38,992 bases of DNA from Prolixibacteraceae bacterium (GCA_028282705.1 JANQHI010000040.1:1-38992), one strand, 5' to 3'; positions 24,359 to 33,319 are shown, numbered from the stretch's first letter. The notes: generated by a model from the sequence alone, not told the origin. Translations and numbers: made by a program.

Positions 24359-25192
24359 TTAGTTCTGTTTTAAAAACAAAGGTTGAGGACTTATTATAAA
24401 TTCACTAGTATCTTTGTAAACATCAACGATCAAGTTCGAGATTTCTGACATAAAATTGGAGTATGTATTTTCTGTTACTGTTCCAACTTTGTTCAATCGG
24501 GATACTCCTGGACCAGTAATACCAAAGGTTCTCATGCTAAATTTTACACTTGCTTGCCCAAATATTACACTAGCAGTAATTTGTTGAGGAGTTTCAAGTT
24601 TAGCTCTTCTTTTGGAGCTAGTTACACGCATCATTAACCTGGCTCCAACTCCATATTTCAAAAGGTAATTATTGCAATTTTGGGATCCGTGTTGTGCAAA
24701 TTCAACGACTGTTACTTTTTCCTCTTCCTTGATATTCACATTGGCAAACCCTAGGAATCCTAATTTCTTTTCATCACCTTTATAGAATTCGTATGCATCC
24801 ACTATAACCCCATCCTTCAAATCCCTTATTTTTGAAGGAGCTGAAGTGAGACATGTTCTATATTCTGTAGGAATTGGTATAACTCCTGGATTATCCTCTA
24901 TAACATCATTTGCTTTATTTGTCCCCAAAGTATCATTTAAAGTCTCTATCATTATTTTGGAATAGGCAGTAGCCAATTCCTCCAACTCTGGGCTAAGAAC
25001 AATTTTCTTGGCTTCATTTATATTGATTACAGATGTGTCTGTAATTTCTGGAGAGTATACTAAAAGTGTGTCAATTGTATAGGTTTTGTTACCAACTTGG
25101 AACTCTGTCCCAATTAATTGTTCACTACTGCTAGGTGTCTGACAACTATGTGCCAAAATCATCAATAACAATAAAAAGATAGTTTTTTTCAT
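24359..25192 (-). CDS. Lipoprotein of unknown function
   Basis: 277 residues with a lipoprotein signal (MKKTIFLLLLMILAHSC, Cys17). The mature part opens with a Ser-rich linker, has an acidic Thr/Ile-rich region (about 30-100), then a better-ordered half: VIVDAYEFYKGDEKKLGFLG, a YLLKYGVGARLMMRVTSS strand pair, ASVIFGQASVKFSMRTFGIT and SNFMSEISNLIVDVYKD. I recognise no family. The last half has the strand pattern of pore-forming or adhesin-like beta domains, but I would not assign it to either. It stands alone, flanked by 250-base and 479-base gene-free stretches. Confidence 0.82.
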   Translation of the reverse strand: MKKTIFLLLLMILAHSCQTPSSSEQLIGTEFQVGNKTYTIDTLLVYSPEITDTSVININEAKKIVLSPELEELATAYSKIMIETLNDTLGTNKANDVIEDNPGVIPIPTEYRTCLTSAPSKIRDLKDGVIVDAYEFYKGDEKKLGFLGFANVNIKEEEKVTVVEFAQHGSQNCNNYLLKYGVGARLMMRVTSSKRRAKLETPQQITASVIFGQASVKFSMRTFGITGPGVSRLNKVGTVTENTYSNFMSEISNLIVDVYKDTSEFIISPQPLFLKQN

Positions 25193-25671
25193 AATTCTTA
25201 TTGGTTTAGTTCATAATTGAGTCTAACTTGTTTATATATTCAAATTACCTTACCTGTATCAAAAATCCTTACATCTTGATTGGAGTCAGCCTAAAAATAT
25301 CTATTGGATATGCTATTTGGACGTTGTGTGCCAAGGTGTTAAATTTTAATTCTGTACTAAATTAGGAAAAGGATATGAAAATACAAAATATGAATTTGTT
25401 AGGAGCTAAGAATTTTGAGTTGCGAGTTCTCCAGTGTTCAATCTTAGTATTCAGTCATTTTTAAATCTAACTATTTTATCATTCATGCATTTCTGCATTC
25501 ACTTATTAGTTTAGTTTACTCTGTTTATTCAATTTATTCAGTTGATTAATCCAGTAACCAGTTTTCAGTCTCAGTGATCAGAAAAAATATTCAATAATCA
25601 ATAAGAAATTTTCAATATTCAAAAACCTGTATCCAGCAACTGGTATTTAGTATCCAGCATCTAGTTTTACA
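25193..25671. repeat. Gene-free spacer with degenerate short repeats
   Basis: No open frame of substance lies in these 479 bases. From about 25430 to the receptor stop the sequence is a patchwork of short near-repeats: TTCAGTC-type words, then ATCCAGTAACCAG, GTATCCAGCAACTGG and GTATCCAGCATCTAG. The 13-mer at 25549 matches 10471 exactly. This looks like a degenerate intergenic repeat family and not decayed coding sequence. Confidence 0.55.
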
Positions 25672-28230
25672 CTAGAACTTAATTTTAAAAAACAAGGATG
25701 GAGAGAAGGGTACTGCTTCTGCATATACATTTACTGAATTTATGCTGCTGGTTTTAACCCTTCTTAGGTTTGAGAACTTTAGGTTTTCGTGGTTTAGCAC
25801 ATTTAAAACAGATAACCCAGCTTCCATTTTTACTTTTCGAGGGGTAAACTTATATATAATGGCAGCATCAAGGCGGCTGTAAACAGGGATATCTGTTTCC
25901 CCATCATCAAGGAAGTTTTTTGTGCGTTCAAAACCTGAACCAAACACATAATTGGCTGAAAAATAGAAGGATTTGACATTTAATATCCCTGCTACTTTCA
26001 GCTCATGCCTTTGGTCATGCCATGCTGAGCGGTAAAGTGAATTCCTAAAAAATGCCAGGCGTTCTTCAGATTTGCTTAATGAGTAGGATACCCAAGCCAT
26101 GTTGTTTTTGTATTCTTTTTTGATAAAAATATCTAACCCATAGCTGCGCGTTTCACCAGAATAAAAACCTTTTTCAACCTTGGCATTCCCATTGTAAAAC
26201 CTGGCAAGCCCATCTGTATGTTTAAAATACCCTTCAAGGCAAACTGTAAAATCATTTTTATGATAGGATAACCCCCCAACCAAATGGTTGGCATTCAGCA
26301 CTGGTGTTTGTTTTTCATCACTTATGGTCCAGAAAAAATCGTGGTTGGCAATGCTGTCAACCTGAGAAACTTTAGTGATAAACTGGTTATAAATACCCCA
26401 GGCTGCATTAAATTTCCAGTGTTCTTCAAATTTTAATGAGATAGAAAGTTTAGGATCGAGGTAAAATTTATTTAAAGTGGCTGAATAATTGGCTCTTAGC
26501 CCAGCTTTCAAAATAAACCCTTTCCCAATTGGGAGGTTATCTTGTACAAACCCATAAAAACGTTGTGAAAGTAATTCCTGGTCCAGGTTTGTTTTGTCAA
26601 ACAGCTTACTGAGTGTTTTACTTTCATTTTGGATATACCCTGCCCCAAACTCCAGGCTGTTGCCATTTGGGAAAGCCACTGAGTTCTCAGATTGGATATA
26701 AAATTCAGTAATTTGATTTTCAATGTTATGGTCATTTTGCACCCTGGTTTTACCTGATAATTGTAGAACCAGGTTTTTTTCAGTTGAATTATTTTTTAGG
26801 GATGAATAGGCTATTGACAGGTTACTGCTGTTCCCATTTTTCCAGGTTTTACCATAAAGAGCTGAAGCACACTTTTGGTTGTTTTCTTCAGTTTCATTCC
26901 TCAATAGCTTTGCATTTACCAAGTCTCCCTCCACATCATAATTAAAATTATCGCCACCACCATACAGGCTTATATAAAACAAGTTGCCATTATCTCCCAA
27001 TAACGAATATTTTAAGTTTGCATCAGTAAAATTGTAGTCAGGGATAGCATTTAGGTCAACAGAAAAGCTTTTATTCCTACTATTTCCTGAATTTTGTTGG
27101 TTGTTATTGCTTTCATTGTTCCTGCGCCCCAGGAAATTTATTTCAGTAGGGTCATACAGTTCATAATAGGTTTTCCTGAAAGCTGCCAGCAATGATGATT
27201 TTTTTGTGACAGGTACCTCAACCAATGAATTGATGGTTGAGTTATTGATGCTGGCTGTAAATGATGGTTTTTTCCTGTTCCCGTTTTTTCCTGTGATATT
27301 TATAAAGCCTCCAACCCTGTCTCCATATTTAGCCTCATAACCTCCTTTATAAACCTCAATATTTTTAATGACCAGTGGGTTTATCACCCCAATATTATCA
27401 TTGTAATTTTTCAACCCAAAAACAGTGAACCCATCAAACTGGGTTATGCTTTGCCCTTCATAACTTCCCCAAATAAGCAGGTCAGCAGATTGTTCCCCAG
27501 ATGCCAACACCCCGGGCATCAGCCTTACCAGGTTAAAAAGGGTATTATCGCCATAACCAGGCAAATAAGGAGCAATGGTGTGGTTCATGCTTATTTTACC
27601 AGGCTTGTCTCCAATATGGGTTGATTTTTCTATAAAACTATTTTCAACAACTATTTCCCCTAACTCTTTAATTGAAGGCTGAAGGAAAAATTTGCTGTTA
27701 ATGCTGTTTGAAAAAACTGTATCATAGATGTAATACCCCAGGTGTGATATTTGTACTGAGAATGTGGAATCAGCAGAAGCAATGTATGAAAAATACCCCT
27801 TTTGATCTGATATAACTGCCTGGCTATTTACCAGGATATTTGAATAAGGCAAAGGTTCATAGGTGCTAGCCTCCAAAATCTGCCCTTGTATCTTTAACCT
27901 TTCTGTGCTATCAGCTTTAACATATGACTTTGTTTTAGGGAATATCATAAAGACCTCTCCTGACTTTTCAAACTGAAGAGGCAGGTTCATTAATATATAA
28001 CTGATTAGCTCTTCTTTTGAATTGAATTCTTTTGATATGCTAGTTTTAAAACCTGATACCAGGTCTTCATCATAAGCAAGCTGGAAACCATATTGCTCCC
28101 TTAAATCCAATAGTATTTCATTCAAAGGTTGGTTGGCAACCTCTAATACAATTTTCTGTCCATCCTGTGCATGTATTTCAACAAGGATGAACAGAAAAAG
28201 CAGGGTATATAAAAATTTTAAAATTCTCAC
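25672..28230 (-). CDS. TonB-dependent outer-membrane receptor with STN signalling domain
   Basis: 852 residues. A signal peptide ends at HAQ (residue 22). Residues 27-98 form an STN domain (VANQPLNEILLDLREQYGFQ), 110-185 a carboxypeptidase-regulatory-like domain (QILEASTYEPLPYSNILVN), about 215-315 the plug (NTLFNLVRLMPGVLASG, IKNIEVYKGGYEAKYGDRVG), and the rest a beta-barrel ending in Phe. The start is GTG, and no other start precedes the signal peptide. The gene begins 3 bases after the FecR stop. The STN domain and FecI/FecR neighbours indicate cell-surface signalling like the FecA system: binding of a ligand outside releases the sigma factor inside. No SusD partner is present, so the ligand is probably not a typical glycan-SusCD one. 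Confidence 0.93.
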   Translation of the reverse strand: MRILKFLYTLLFLFILVEIHAQDGQKIVLEVANQPLNEILLDLREQYGFQLAYDEDLVSGFKTSISKEFNSKEELISYILMNLPLQFEKSGEVFMIFPKTKSYVKADSTERLKIQGQILEASTYEPLPYSNILVNSQAVISDQKGYFSYIASADSTFSVQISHLGYYIYDTVFSNSINSKFFLQPSIKELGEIVVENSFIEKSTHIGDKPGKISMNHTIAPYLPGYGDNTLFNLVRLMPGVLASGEQSADLLIWGSYEGQSITQFDGFTVFGLKNYNDNIGVINPLVIKNIEVYKGGYEAKYGDRVGGFINITGKNGNRKKPSFTASINNSTINSLVEVPVTKKSSLLAAFRKTYYELYDPTEINFLGRRNNESNNNQQNSGNSRNKSFSVDLNAIPDYNFTDANLKYSLLGDNGNLFYISLYGGGDNFNYDVEGDLVNAKLLRNETEENNQKCASALYGKTWKNGNSSNLSIAYSSLKNNSTEKNLVLQLSGKTRVQNDHNIENQITEFYIQSENSVAFPNGNSLEFGAGYIQNESKTLSKLFDKTNLDQELLSQRFYGFVQDNLPIGKGFILKAGLRANYSATLNKFYLDPKLSISLKFEEHWKFNAAWGIYNQFITKVSQVDSIANHDFFWTISDEKQTPVLNANHLVGGLSYHKNDFTVCLEGYFKHTDGLARFYNGNAKVEKGFYSGETRSYGLDIFIKKEYKNNMAWVSYSLSKSEERLAFFRNSLYRSAWHDQRHELKVAGILNVKSFYFSANYVFGSGFERTKNFLDDGETDIPVYSRLDAAIIYKFTPRKVKMEAGLSVLNVLNHENLKFSNLRRVKTSSINSVNVYAEAVPFSPSLFFKIKF

Positions 28231-28233
28231 TCA

Positions 28234-29097
28234 CTAATTGTTTTGGATAATGGTGTAAACCCCTTCTGAATCCTTTACAAATGTAAATAATCGTGGCTTA
28301 CATACATAATCCAAAACCTCTTCAATTGTTGGTATTGTACTAAAATTTATACTCACATTATAATCCAAATCCTGGCTAAGGTTAATTTTTACATTATACT
28401 GGCGCTCAATTTCTTTAATAACTTTAGAAAGGGGCTCGCCTGTGTAAAAGAACCTGTTTTCTTGCCATGAAGTGGCTATTTTTGCATTATAATTATTGAT
28501 TATTTTAATCAACCCATTATTGTTCACCTCAGCATAATCATTTGGGTTGAGGATTGCTGAATTGTTTACAGAAGAACTTATTTTCACCTTTCCTGTAAGG
28601 CAAGTTAATTTGTATTCCCCATCACGTGTAAAAATATTGAAACTGGTACCCAGCACCCTTGTAATAGCTTTTTCAGATTCAACAATAAACTGTTTCCCTT
28701 TTTTAACAGAGAAAAAACCTTCTCCCTCAAATTTCAACTTTCTGTGCAGGTAGTAAACCAATGGTTTATAAGTAAGGTTTGAGCTGGCATTTAAATTTAC
28801 CTCAGAGCCATCAGGAAGTTGCACTGCCAAGTGTTCCCCCGCAGGGCAAACAATGGTTTTTGAATAGAACATGAGGGTACTTGCTATTCCAACCAACAAT
28901 GCTATGGATGCAGCAATAGCAACCATTTTCCTAGTCCATATATGCATTTTAATGGCAGGGTTATTTTGCTTTTTGGCAAACACCTCATCCCAAACAGCTT
29001 CCTTGCTCTTTTCCCAATTGATTTCCCCTTTTGAGAATAACAGTTTGCTTTCATTTTCAATTTGGGTAACTTCCTTATGTTTTTGTTTATTGAGCAT
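28234..29097 (-). CDS. FecR-family anti-sigma factor
   Basis: 287 residues. A cytosolic N-terminus (1-60) is followed by a membrane helix at about 61-82 (VAIAASIALLVGIASTLMFY), the periplasmic FecR domain (AVQLPDGSEVNLNASSNLTY, TRVLGTSFNIF, TGKVKISS) and the C-terminal DUF4974 domain (VIKEIERQYNVKINLS, YNVSINFSTIPTIEEVLDYV). In this class the periplasmic part contacts the STN domain of the partner receptor and controls the sigma factor across the membrane. It overlaps the sigma gene by 11 bases and is followed by the receptor, giving the canonical order. Confidence 0.93.
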   Translation of the reverse strand: MLNKQKHKEVTQIENESKLLFSKGEINWEKSKEAVWDEVFAKKQNNPAIKMHIWTRKMVAIAASIALLVGIASTLMFYSKTIVCPAGEHLAVQLPDGSEVNLNASSNLTYKPLVYYLHRKLKFEGEGFFSVKKGKQFIVESEKAITRVLGTSFNIFTRDGEYKLTCLTGKVKISSSVNNSAILNPNDYAEVNNNGLIKIINNYNAKIATSWQENRFFYTGEPLSKVIKEIERQYNVKINLSQDLDYNVSINFSTIPTIEEVLDYVCKPRLFTFVKDSEGVYTIIQNN

Positions 29098-29584
29098 GGT
29101 TCCCTAAATTAACCCTTAAAAACTCCAAGGCTTTTTTCATCCTTTTTTCAACTGCTTTGATGCTTATTCCTGCACGTTCAGCTATTTCCCTGTATTTTAA
29201 ATCTTCTGCCCTGTGCATCAGGAAAACTGTCCTTTGTTTTTCAGGCATGTTGGACAGAGCCTTTTCATAATTATCTTTTAATTGCCTGTATCTCAGTATA
29301 TCTTCAGGTGAATGCCCTTTCCCTTCAAACTTGTAATGTTTAAAAAATTCAAACTCTAGTTTATCACGCCTGTATTTTGAAATGAAAAGGTCATTGGCAA
29401 TTTTAAAGAGCAGCCTTTTTGAATTCTCTTTTTCAATTTTCAGCCTTTTTTCCCAAACCCTTGTAAAAGTATCCTGGGCAATATCAGTTGCTACTTCTGC
29501 ATTCCCTGAGCGATACAAAAGGTAACGCCTGATTTCATCAAAATAGGAATCAAATAATTTTTTAAATTCTTCTTTTGTCAACAA
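29087..29584 (-). CDS. FecI-type ECF sigma factor
   Basis: 165 residues. Region 2 is FDEIRRYLLYRSGNAEVATDIAQDTFTRVW and KIANDLFISKYRRDKLE; region 4 is NMPEKQRTVFLMHRAEDLKYREIAERAGI followed by the VEKRMKKALEFLR recognition helix. It belongs to the Bacteroidota group paired with FecR and TonB receptors. The upstream spacer to the lipoprotein gene has a 10-bp inverted repeat (29638-29678) that could separate the two transcripts. It would direct polymerase to the receptor promoter when released by FecR. Confidence 0.92.
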   Translation of the reverse strand: MLTKEEFKKLFDSYFDEIRRYLLYRSGNAEVATDIAQDTFTRVWEKRLKIEKENSKRLLFKIANDLFISKYRRDKLEFEFFKHYKFEGKGHSPEDILRYRQLKDNYEKALSNMPEKQRTVFLMHRAEDLKYREIAERAGISIKAVEKRMKKALEFLRVNLGNHAQ

Positions 29585-29637
29585 GGCTGCTTCTTACTTT
29601 CATAGGTTACTGGCTGTAAATTAAAGAGATTTTTTTA

Positions 29638-29678
29638 AACCTGCCCTATTATCCTTTATTAAAAAGCCAGGGCAGGTT
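29638..29678 (-). repeat. Inverted repeat after the lipoprotein gene, possible terminator
   Basis: AACCTGCCCT (29638-29647) pairs with AGGGCAGGTT (29669-29678) around a 21-base loop. On the minus strand it lies 50 bases past the lipoprotein stop and upstream of the sigma start, so it could separate the two transcripts. There is no good U-run on the minus strand; on the plus strand seven T precede it. Confidence 0.45.
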
Positions 29679-29729
29679 ATCCAAACCTAATTAACCATTG
29701 CCATTCTCATTGCATTAACTCCCCTCAAC

Positions 29730-30623
29730 TTATTTTTTACCTTTTCTCTCTTTTTTACCACCTTTTAACTCTATTTCAGTGGTTTCCCCATTTTGGGTAA
29801 GGGTGGCAACACTATCACATTCTCCGTCACCATAATCAATGGATGAAGTAGTTGTGCCATTTTCAATGATCTCAACCACACCTTGTACAATATACTTGCA
29901 ATCGCCTAATTTGATCAAAGGCTCAATGATGGTTTTTTCATATTCATCACCTTCAGAAGTTGTTGCATTGGCAAACCCTGTAATTTGTATTTTGTCATCA
30001 GAGTGGATGGTATCAGTTTCAATGCCTTCAACCCATTCCCTGGTTTTTTCAGCCTCACGCGTAACTACTAACCCATTATCAAATGTAAATTTCAGGTTGC
30101 TGGCCATTTGTTGTATCCTTGTTGAAACATTGTCTCCAGTAAAAGTGCTTTTTCCTGTCCCTTCAATTGCTATGGTATCAACCTTAAAAGTTTCATAGGT
30201 AGTTTCCCTGTATGCACCATCTGTCTCAGGTTCTGCTGAAATGTATATAACAATTACCCCACTAAGCACCCTGCCATTCTTTAGTTCAGTTCCATCTCCA
30301 TAATTCAGGGTGATCGTTTTTGGGTATCCAGTTTCAGTGCTGTCAATAGTTACATCAGGGCATTGCCTGAATTTGTACCTCATGGCAGGCAGCCAGCCCC
30401 ACCTATTGCCTTTTCCAAACTTGGCAGTTAACGATTTTTCGGCATTCATGTAATAATCTGCCTCATAATGTGACTCAGTAGCAGCATTTTCAGTAGTTGA
30501 TTCAATTGTTGCTATTTGCAATGATTTTAAAGATATTTCATCTAATGTTTCCAACTTTTCTTTATTACAGGAAACTAAAGCAACTGCAACCAATATAACT
30601 ACTATTCCAAAATAATTTTTCAT
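29730..30623 (-). CDS. Conserved Bacteroidota lipoprotein of unknown function
   Basis: 297 residues with a lipoprotein signal (LVAVALVSC, Cys19). The body is beta-rich with recognisable periodic blocks: CPDVTIDSTETGYPKTITLNYGDG, GRVLSGVIVIYISAEPE, SLKFTFDNGLVV, then the final CDSVATLTQNGETTEIELKGG and a very basic Lys tail. I recall similar proteins scattered in Bacteroidota next to regulators, but no function. It stands upstream of the FecI/FecR/receptor cassette on the same strand, so it may be part of the same response. A TAATCTTG box (30678-30671) resembles its promoter -7 element with one mismatch. Confidence 0.82.
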   Translation of the reverse strand: MKNYFGIVVILVAVALVSCNKEKLETLDEISLKSLQIATIESTTENAATESHYEADYYMNAEKSLTAKFGKGNRWGWLPAMRYKFRQCPDVTIDSTETGYPKTITLNYGDGTELKNGRVLSGVIVIYISAEPETDGAYRETTYETFKVDTIAIEGTGKSTFTGDNVSTRIQQMASNLKFTFDNGLVVTREAEKTREWVEGIETDTIHSDDKIQITGFANATTSEGDEYEKTIIEPLIKLGDCKYIVQGVVEIIENGTTTSSIDYGDGECDSVATLTQNGETTEIELKGGKKERKGKK

Positions 30624-30835
30624 GACTAAAATTGTTTAAGTTTAAAAATTCATTACACTACTTATCCGCGCAAGATTAATTTCACCCTACTTTTTAGTTG
30701 ATTTTTTCTTGTATGTAAGAAAATATGATTGGAACTTGTTTAAAGTTAAATGCTAAAAGTACTTGTAGCCACCTGAAATACTACACTTAATAATTTTTAA
30801 AAAAGTGTAACATTTTTCACATATCTACTCACCCT

Positions 30836-30903
30836 GATCCCGAGTGCTCGGGATCGTCCCACTCTACGCGTAGAGTGGGAGACCTGCCTCGCCGGCAGGC
30901 AGG
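30836..30903. repeat. Cluster of three GC-rich palindromes in a gene-free spacer
   Basis: Three palindromes abut within 68 bases of an otherwise AT-rich spacer (30624-31046). First GATCCCGAGTGCTCGGGATC (30836-30855, 9-bp arms), then TCCCACTCTACG joined to its complement CGTAGAGTGGGA (30857-30880, a perfect 24-bp palindrome), then CCTGCCTCGCCGGCAGGCAGG (30883-30903). The first shares its core, inverted, with the palindrome at 12236. They resemble small dispersed palindromic elements. The remainder of the spacer has a likely promoter near 31019 and a 20-mer copied at 77-96. Confidence 0.8.
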
Positions 30904-30953
30904 AGAGGGAGAGTTAAAAGGATTATTTTTATTGACATACTATCATTTTTTAT

Positions 30954-30973
30954 AATTTAACTTTTGACAACTT
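30954..30973 (+). repeat. 20-base exact repeat, copy 2
   Basis: AATTTAACTTTTGACAACTT occurs exactly here and at 77-96, on the same strand. In both cases it lies in AT-rich non-coding DNA, here 74 bases before the phosphatase-like gene and there at the 3' boundary of the M23-like gene. Its meaning is unknown. Confidence 0.6.
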
Positions 30974-31018
30974 TTTAGCATAATAATTAAACAGCCTCTA
31001 AATCTTGATTTGTTTTTT

Positions 31019-31026
31019 TACTTTTG
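31019..31026 (+). promoter_or_regulatory. Candidate -7 box of the phosphatase-like gene
   Basis: TACTTTTG matches TAnnTTTG and lies 21 bases before the ATG at 31047. The upstream TTG frame start at 31005 is therefore unlikely to be translated. No -33 element is obvious. Confidence 0.4.
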
Positions 31027-31046
31027 GAACAGTTAAATTTGGTTTG

Positions 31047-32690
31047 ATGGAGAAATACATAAAAAACCTGGTATTCCTGGGGATGGTCATATTGCTGAGT
31101 TTAAATACCCAGGCTCAGTTATTGAGGAACAATGGGAATGGTTCACCCAAACTGGTTGTTGGGATTGTGGTTGAAAACATGCGCCCTGATTATATTGACA
31201 GGTACTGGAATAAATTTAGTGATAATGGCTTCAAAAAACTGTACAATGAAGGGACAGTATTTTCTAATTTCAAACTTGAGCAACATGTGCAAAGCTATTC
31301 AACAGGGACAGCAACCTTGTTTACAGGGGTTTATGCAGCTACTCATGGCATAATAGGAAATACCTGGTATGACAGGCTTAAAGAGGAAGAAGTGAATTGT
31401 GTAGAGGATGATTATTATTTTACAGTGGGGGCTGATACCAAGGCAGGAAATACTTCACCAAATAAGTTAATGTCTAACACCATTGGGGATAACCTGAAAA
31501 TTTTTACCATGGGAAAATCCAAGGTGTTTAGTGTGGCACTGAATGATGCTTCAGCCATGTTTTCAGCTGGGCATGCTGCAGATGGGGCATATTGGTTTGA
31601 TGAGGTTTCTGGAAGGATGATCTCCAGCTCTTTTTATATTAATACATTCCCCGACTGGGTGAGGCTTTTTAATTCTGATGGCTATGCAAGCATTTATACC
31701 CACAGGAATTGGACCACATTGTTACCTATTACTTCATATGAAGAGAGCCTTGAAGATGAATATATCCTGGAAAAAGGCTATTATGATAAATGGAATACTT
31801 TCCCACATACCACAACAAAGTATGTGAACAAAGCAGGTAATTACAAGCCACTTAAAACAACCCCATTTGGCAATACCATTATCAGGGATTTTACCCATGA
31901 ACTGCTGAATGGTGAAGATATAGGTGCTGACCACTGCACAGACTTGCTTACTGTTTTCTTTTCGTCAATGGATTATATGAATGGGGCTTTTGGCCCTGCT
32001 TCCATGGAAATGCAGGATACCTACCTGAGGCTTGACCAGCAAATAGGTAGTCTGGTTACACTACTTGAAAAAAGGTTTGGTAAAGATAATATGGTGGTTT
32101 TCCTGACTGCAAATACTTCAGCCTCCTATCCTGTTGAATACCTGAAAGAAGAGTTTAATATGCCTGTGGGGAACTTCTCTCCTGAAAGTGCTTTTGCTCT
32201 GCTTACCTCTTTCCTGAATATTACTTATGGTGATGGAAAATGGATAGAACATATTTCAGGGCAGCAAGTTTACCTTAATCATAAATTAATTGAGAAGAAT
32301 AAAGTTGACAGGAAAGAGATTATTGAAAAAGCCTCAACTTTTATCAACCAGTTCCAGGGTGTGAAAATTGTAATCCCATCTTATGACCTTGAGAGGGGAG
32401 GTTCAGGAAACAATGCCAATGCAGCAGTTTACAATTCATACAATAAAAATAGGTCAGGCGATTTTTCATATATCCTGGAAGAAGGGTGGCAACCTACTTA
32501 TAAATTCAAAAAAGTGAATTATACTGACCAGACACATATACCCCTTGTATTTTATGGGGGTGGCATACAGCCTAAAAAAATCAAAAGCAGGAAAACAGCT
32601 ATAGGCCTGGTTCCTACCTTATGTGATTTGATTGGTATTCCTGTGCCTGACAGGTGCCATGGCGAAATTATGGAAGAGTTGACTAATTAA
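31047..32690 (+). CDS. Alkaline phosphatase PafA-like protein, catalytic residues lost
   Basis: 547 residues from ATG 31047, which gives a proper signal peptide (LLSLNTQAQ); the longer frame from a TTG at 31005 is rejected. The AlkP-superfamily frame is easy to follow: VENMRPDYIDRYW, HGIIGNTWYDR, SSMDYMNGAFGP, LDQQIGSLVTLLEKRFG, VVFLTANTSAS and THIPLVFYGGGI. At the residues used by PafA-type phosphatases, the metal Asp of VDQMR is Glu43, the nucleophile position reads Tyr84 or Ser85 in a gapped match, Lys and Arg of LKDR are Asn166 and Ala168, the DxxxH His is Gly313, and the DH pair is Asn356-Thr357. Asp309 and His497 remain. I infer an exported pseudophosphatase, perhaps a binding or chaperone protein. 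Confidence 0.88.
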   Translation: MEKYIKNLVFLGMVILLSLNTQAQLLRNNGNGSPKLVVGIVVENMRPDYIDRYWNKFSDNGFKKLYNEGTVFSNFKLEQHVQSYSTGTATLFTGVYAATHGIIGNTWYDRLKEEEVNCVEDDYYFTVGADTKAGNTSPNKLMSNTIGDNLKIFTMGKSKVFSVALNDASAMFSAGHAADGAYWFDEVSGRMISSSFYINTFPDWVRLFNSDGYASIYTHRNWTTLLPITSYEESLEDEYILEKGYYDKWNTFPHTTTKYVNKAGNYKPLKTTPFGNTIIRDFTHELLNGEDIGADHCTDLLTVFFSSMDYMNGAFGPASMEMQDTYLRLDQQIGSLVTLLEKRFGKDNMVVFLTANTSASYPVEYLKEEFNMPVGNFSPESAFALLTSFLNITYGDGKWIEHISGQQVYLNHKLIEKNKVDRKEIIEKASTFINQFQGVKIVIPSYDLERGGSGNNANAAVYNSYNKNRSGDFSYILEEGWQPTYKFKKVNYTDQTHIPLVFYGGGIQPKKIKSRKTAIGLVPTLCDLIGIPVPDRCHGEIMEELTN

Positions 32691-33099
32691 TTTTATCTTT
32701 TCCCAAAAAGTTTTTAAAAGGGCTTAGTAAAGCTGTGTGTTTGCCAGGCTTTGACTTTCCTTGCTCCTGGTTTATTTTTTTCTGTAATCTAAGGTTTTCC
32801 ATTTCTATGGTAAGCAAAGTGTCTGATTTAAGTACAAGCTTTGCTGATTCAGGAGCAAACAAGTCGTCAGTAAAAGAAAGGTCAATTTCTCCAGGCTTTA
32901 AAAACAATTTGAAATAGCCATTGGAATTGGAAATAGTACCAATTTTGTTATTTTTCTCAAAAACATTCACGTTTTTAATGGTTTCCCCTGATAAAGCATC
33001 TATTACATACCCATTTACTGATATGTACTGTGCATAACTGCGAGGAGAAATAAGGGTCAATAAAAACAGGAACTTAAAAAGTAAAGTTTTTCTGAACAT
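32683..33099 (-). CDS. Small exported carboxypeptidase-regulatory-like (CarboxypepD_reg) protein
   Basis: 138 residues with a signal peptide (cleavage near SYA-Q, about residue 23). Residues 25-105 are a single beta-sandwich of the carboxypeptidase-D regulatory type (VNGYVIDALSGETIKNVNVF, GTISNSNGYFKLFLKPGEIDLSF), the module that also opens TonB receptors. A basic tail follows. It has no barrel, so it is not a truncated receptor in any obvious way. It converges on the phosphatase-like gene and overlaps its end by 8 bases. Confidence 0.8.
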   Translation of the reverse strand: MFRKTLLFKFLFLLTLISPRSYAQYISVNGYVIDALSGETIKNVNVFEKNNKIGTISNSNGYFKLFLKPGEIDLSFTDDLFAPESAKLVLKSDTLLTIEMENLRLQKKINQEQGKSKPGKHTALLSPFKNFLGKDKIN

Positions 33100-33319
33100 T
33101 GTTTAATCACTTTTGGGTTAAGTTTATATTGTTTTCTTGCTTTTCAACCTTTTTGCCTGGCTTTACAAAAAAGTTTCTATAATAGAGACAAAAACTAATT
33201 GCTTTGGTTGCTTTTTTCCCTGATGTTTTTTTAAGAAACGGCCTTGTTGGAAGAATTATTTTATTACCCAGGTAAATTTGGCACTTTCACGGCAAGTTCT
33301 TTAAATATGACAAAAGTTT

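Noticed and set aside
25193-25671. CRISPR-like or tandem repeat array in the gene-free spacer
   Set aside because: The repeats are short, irregular and degenerate, without constant spacers or repeat length.
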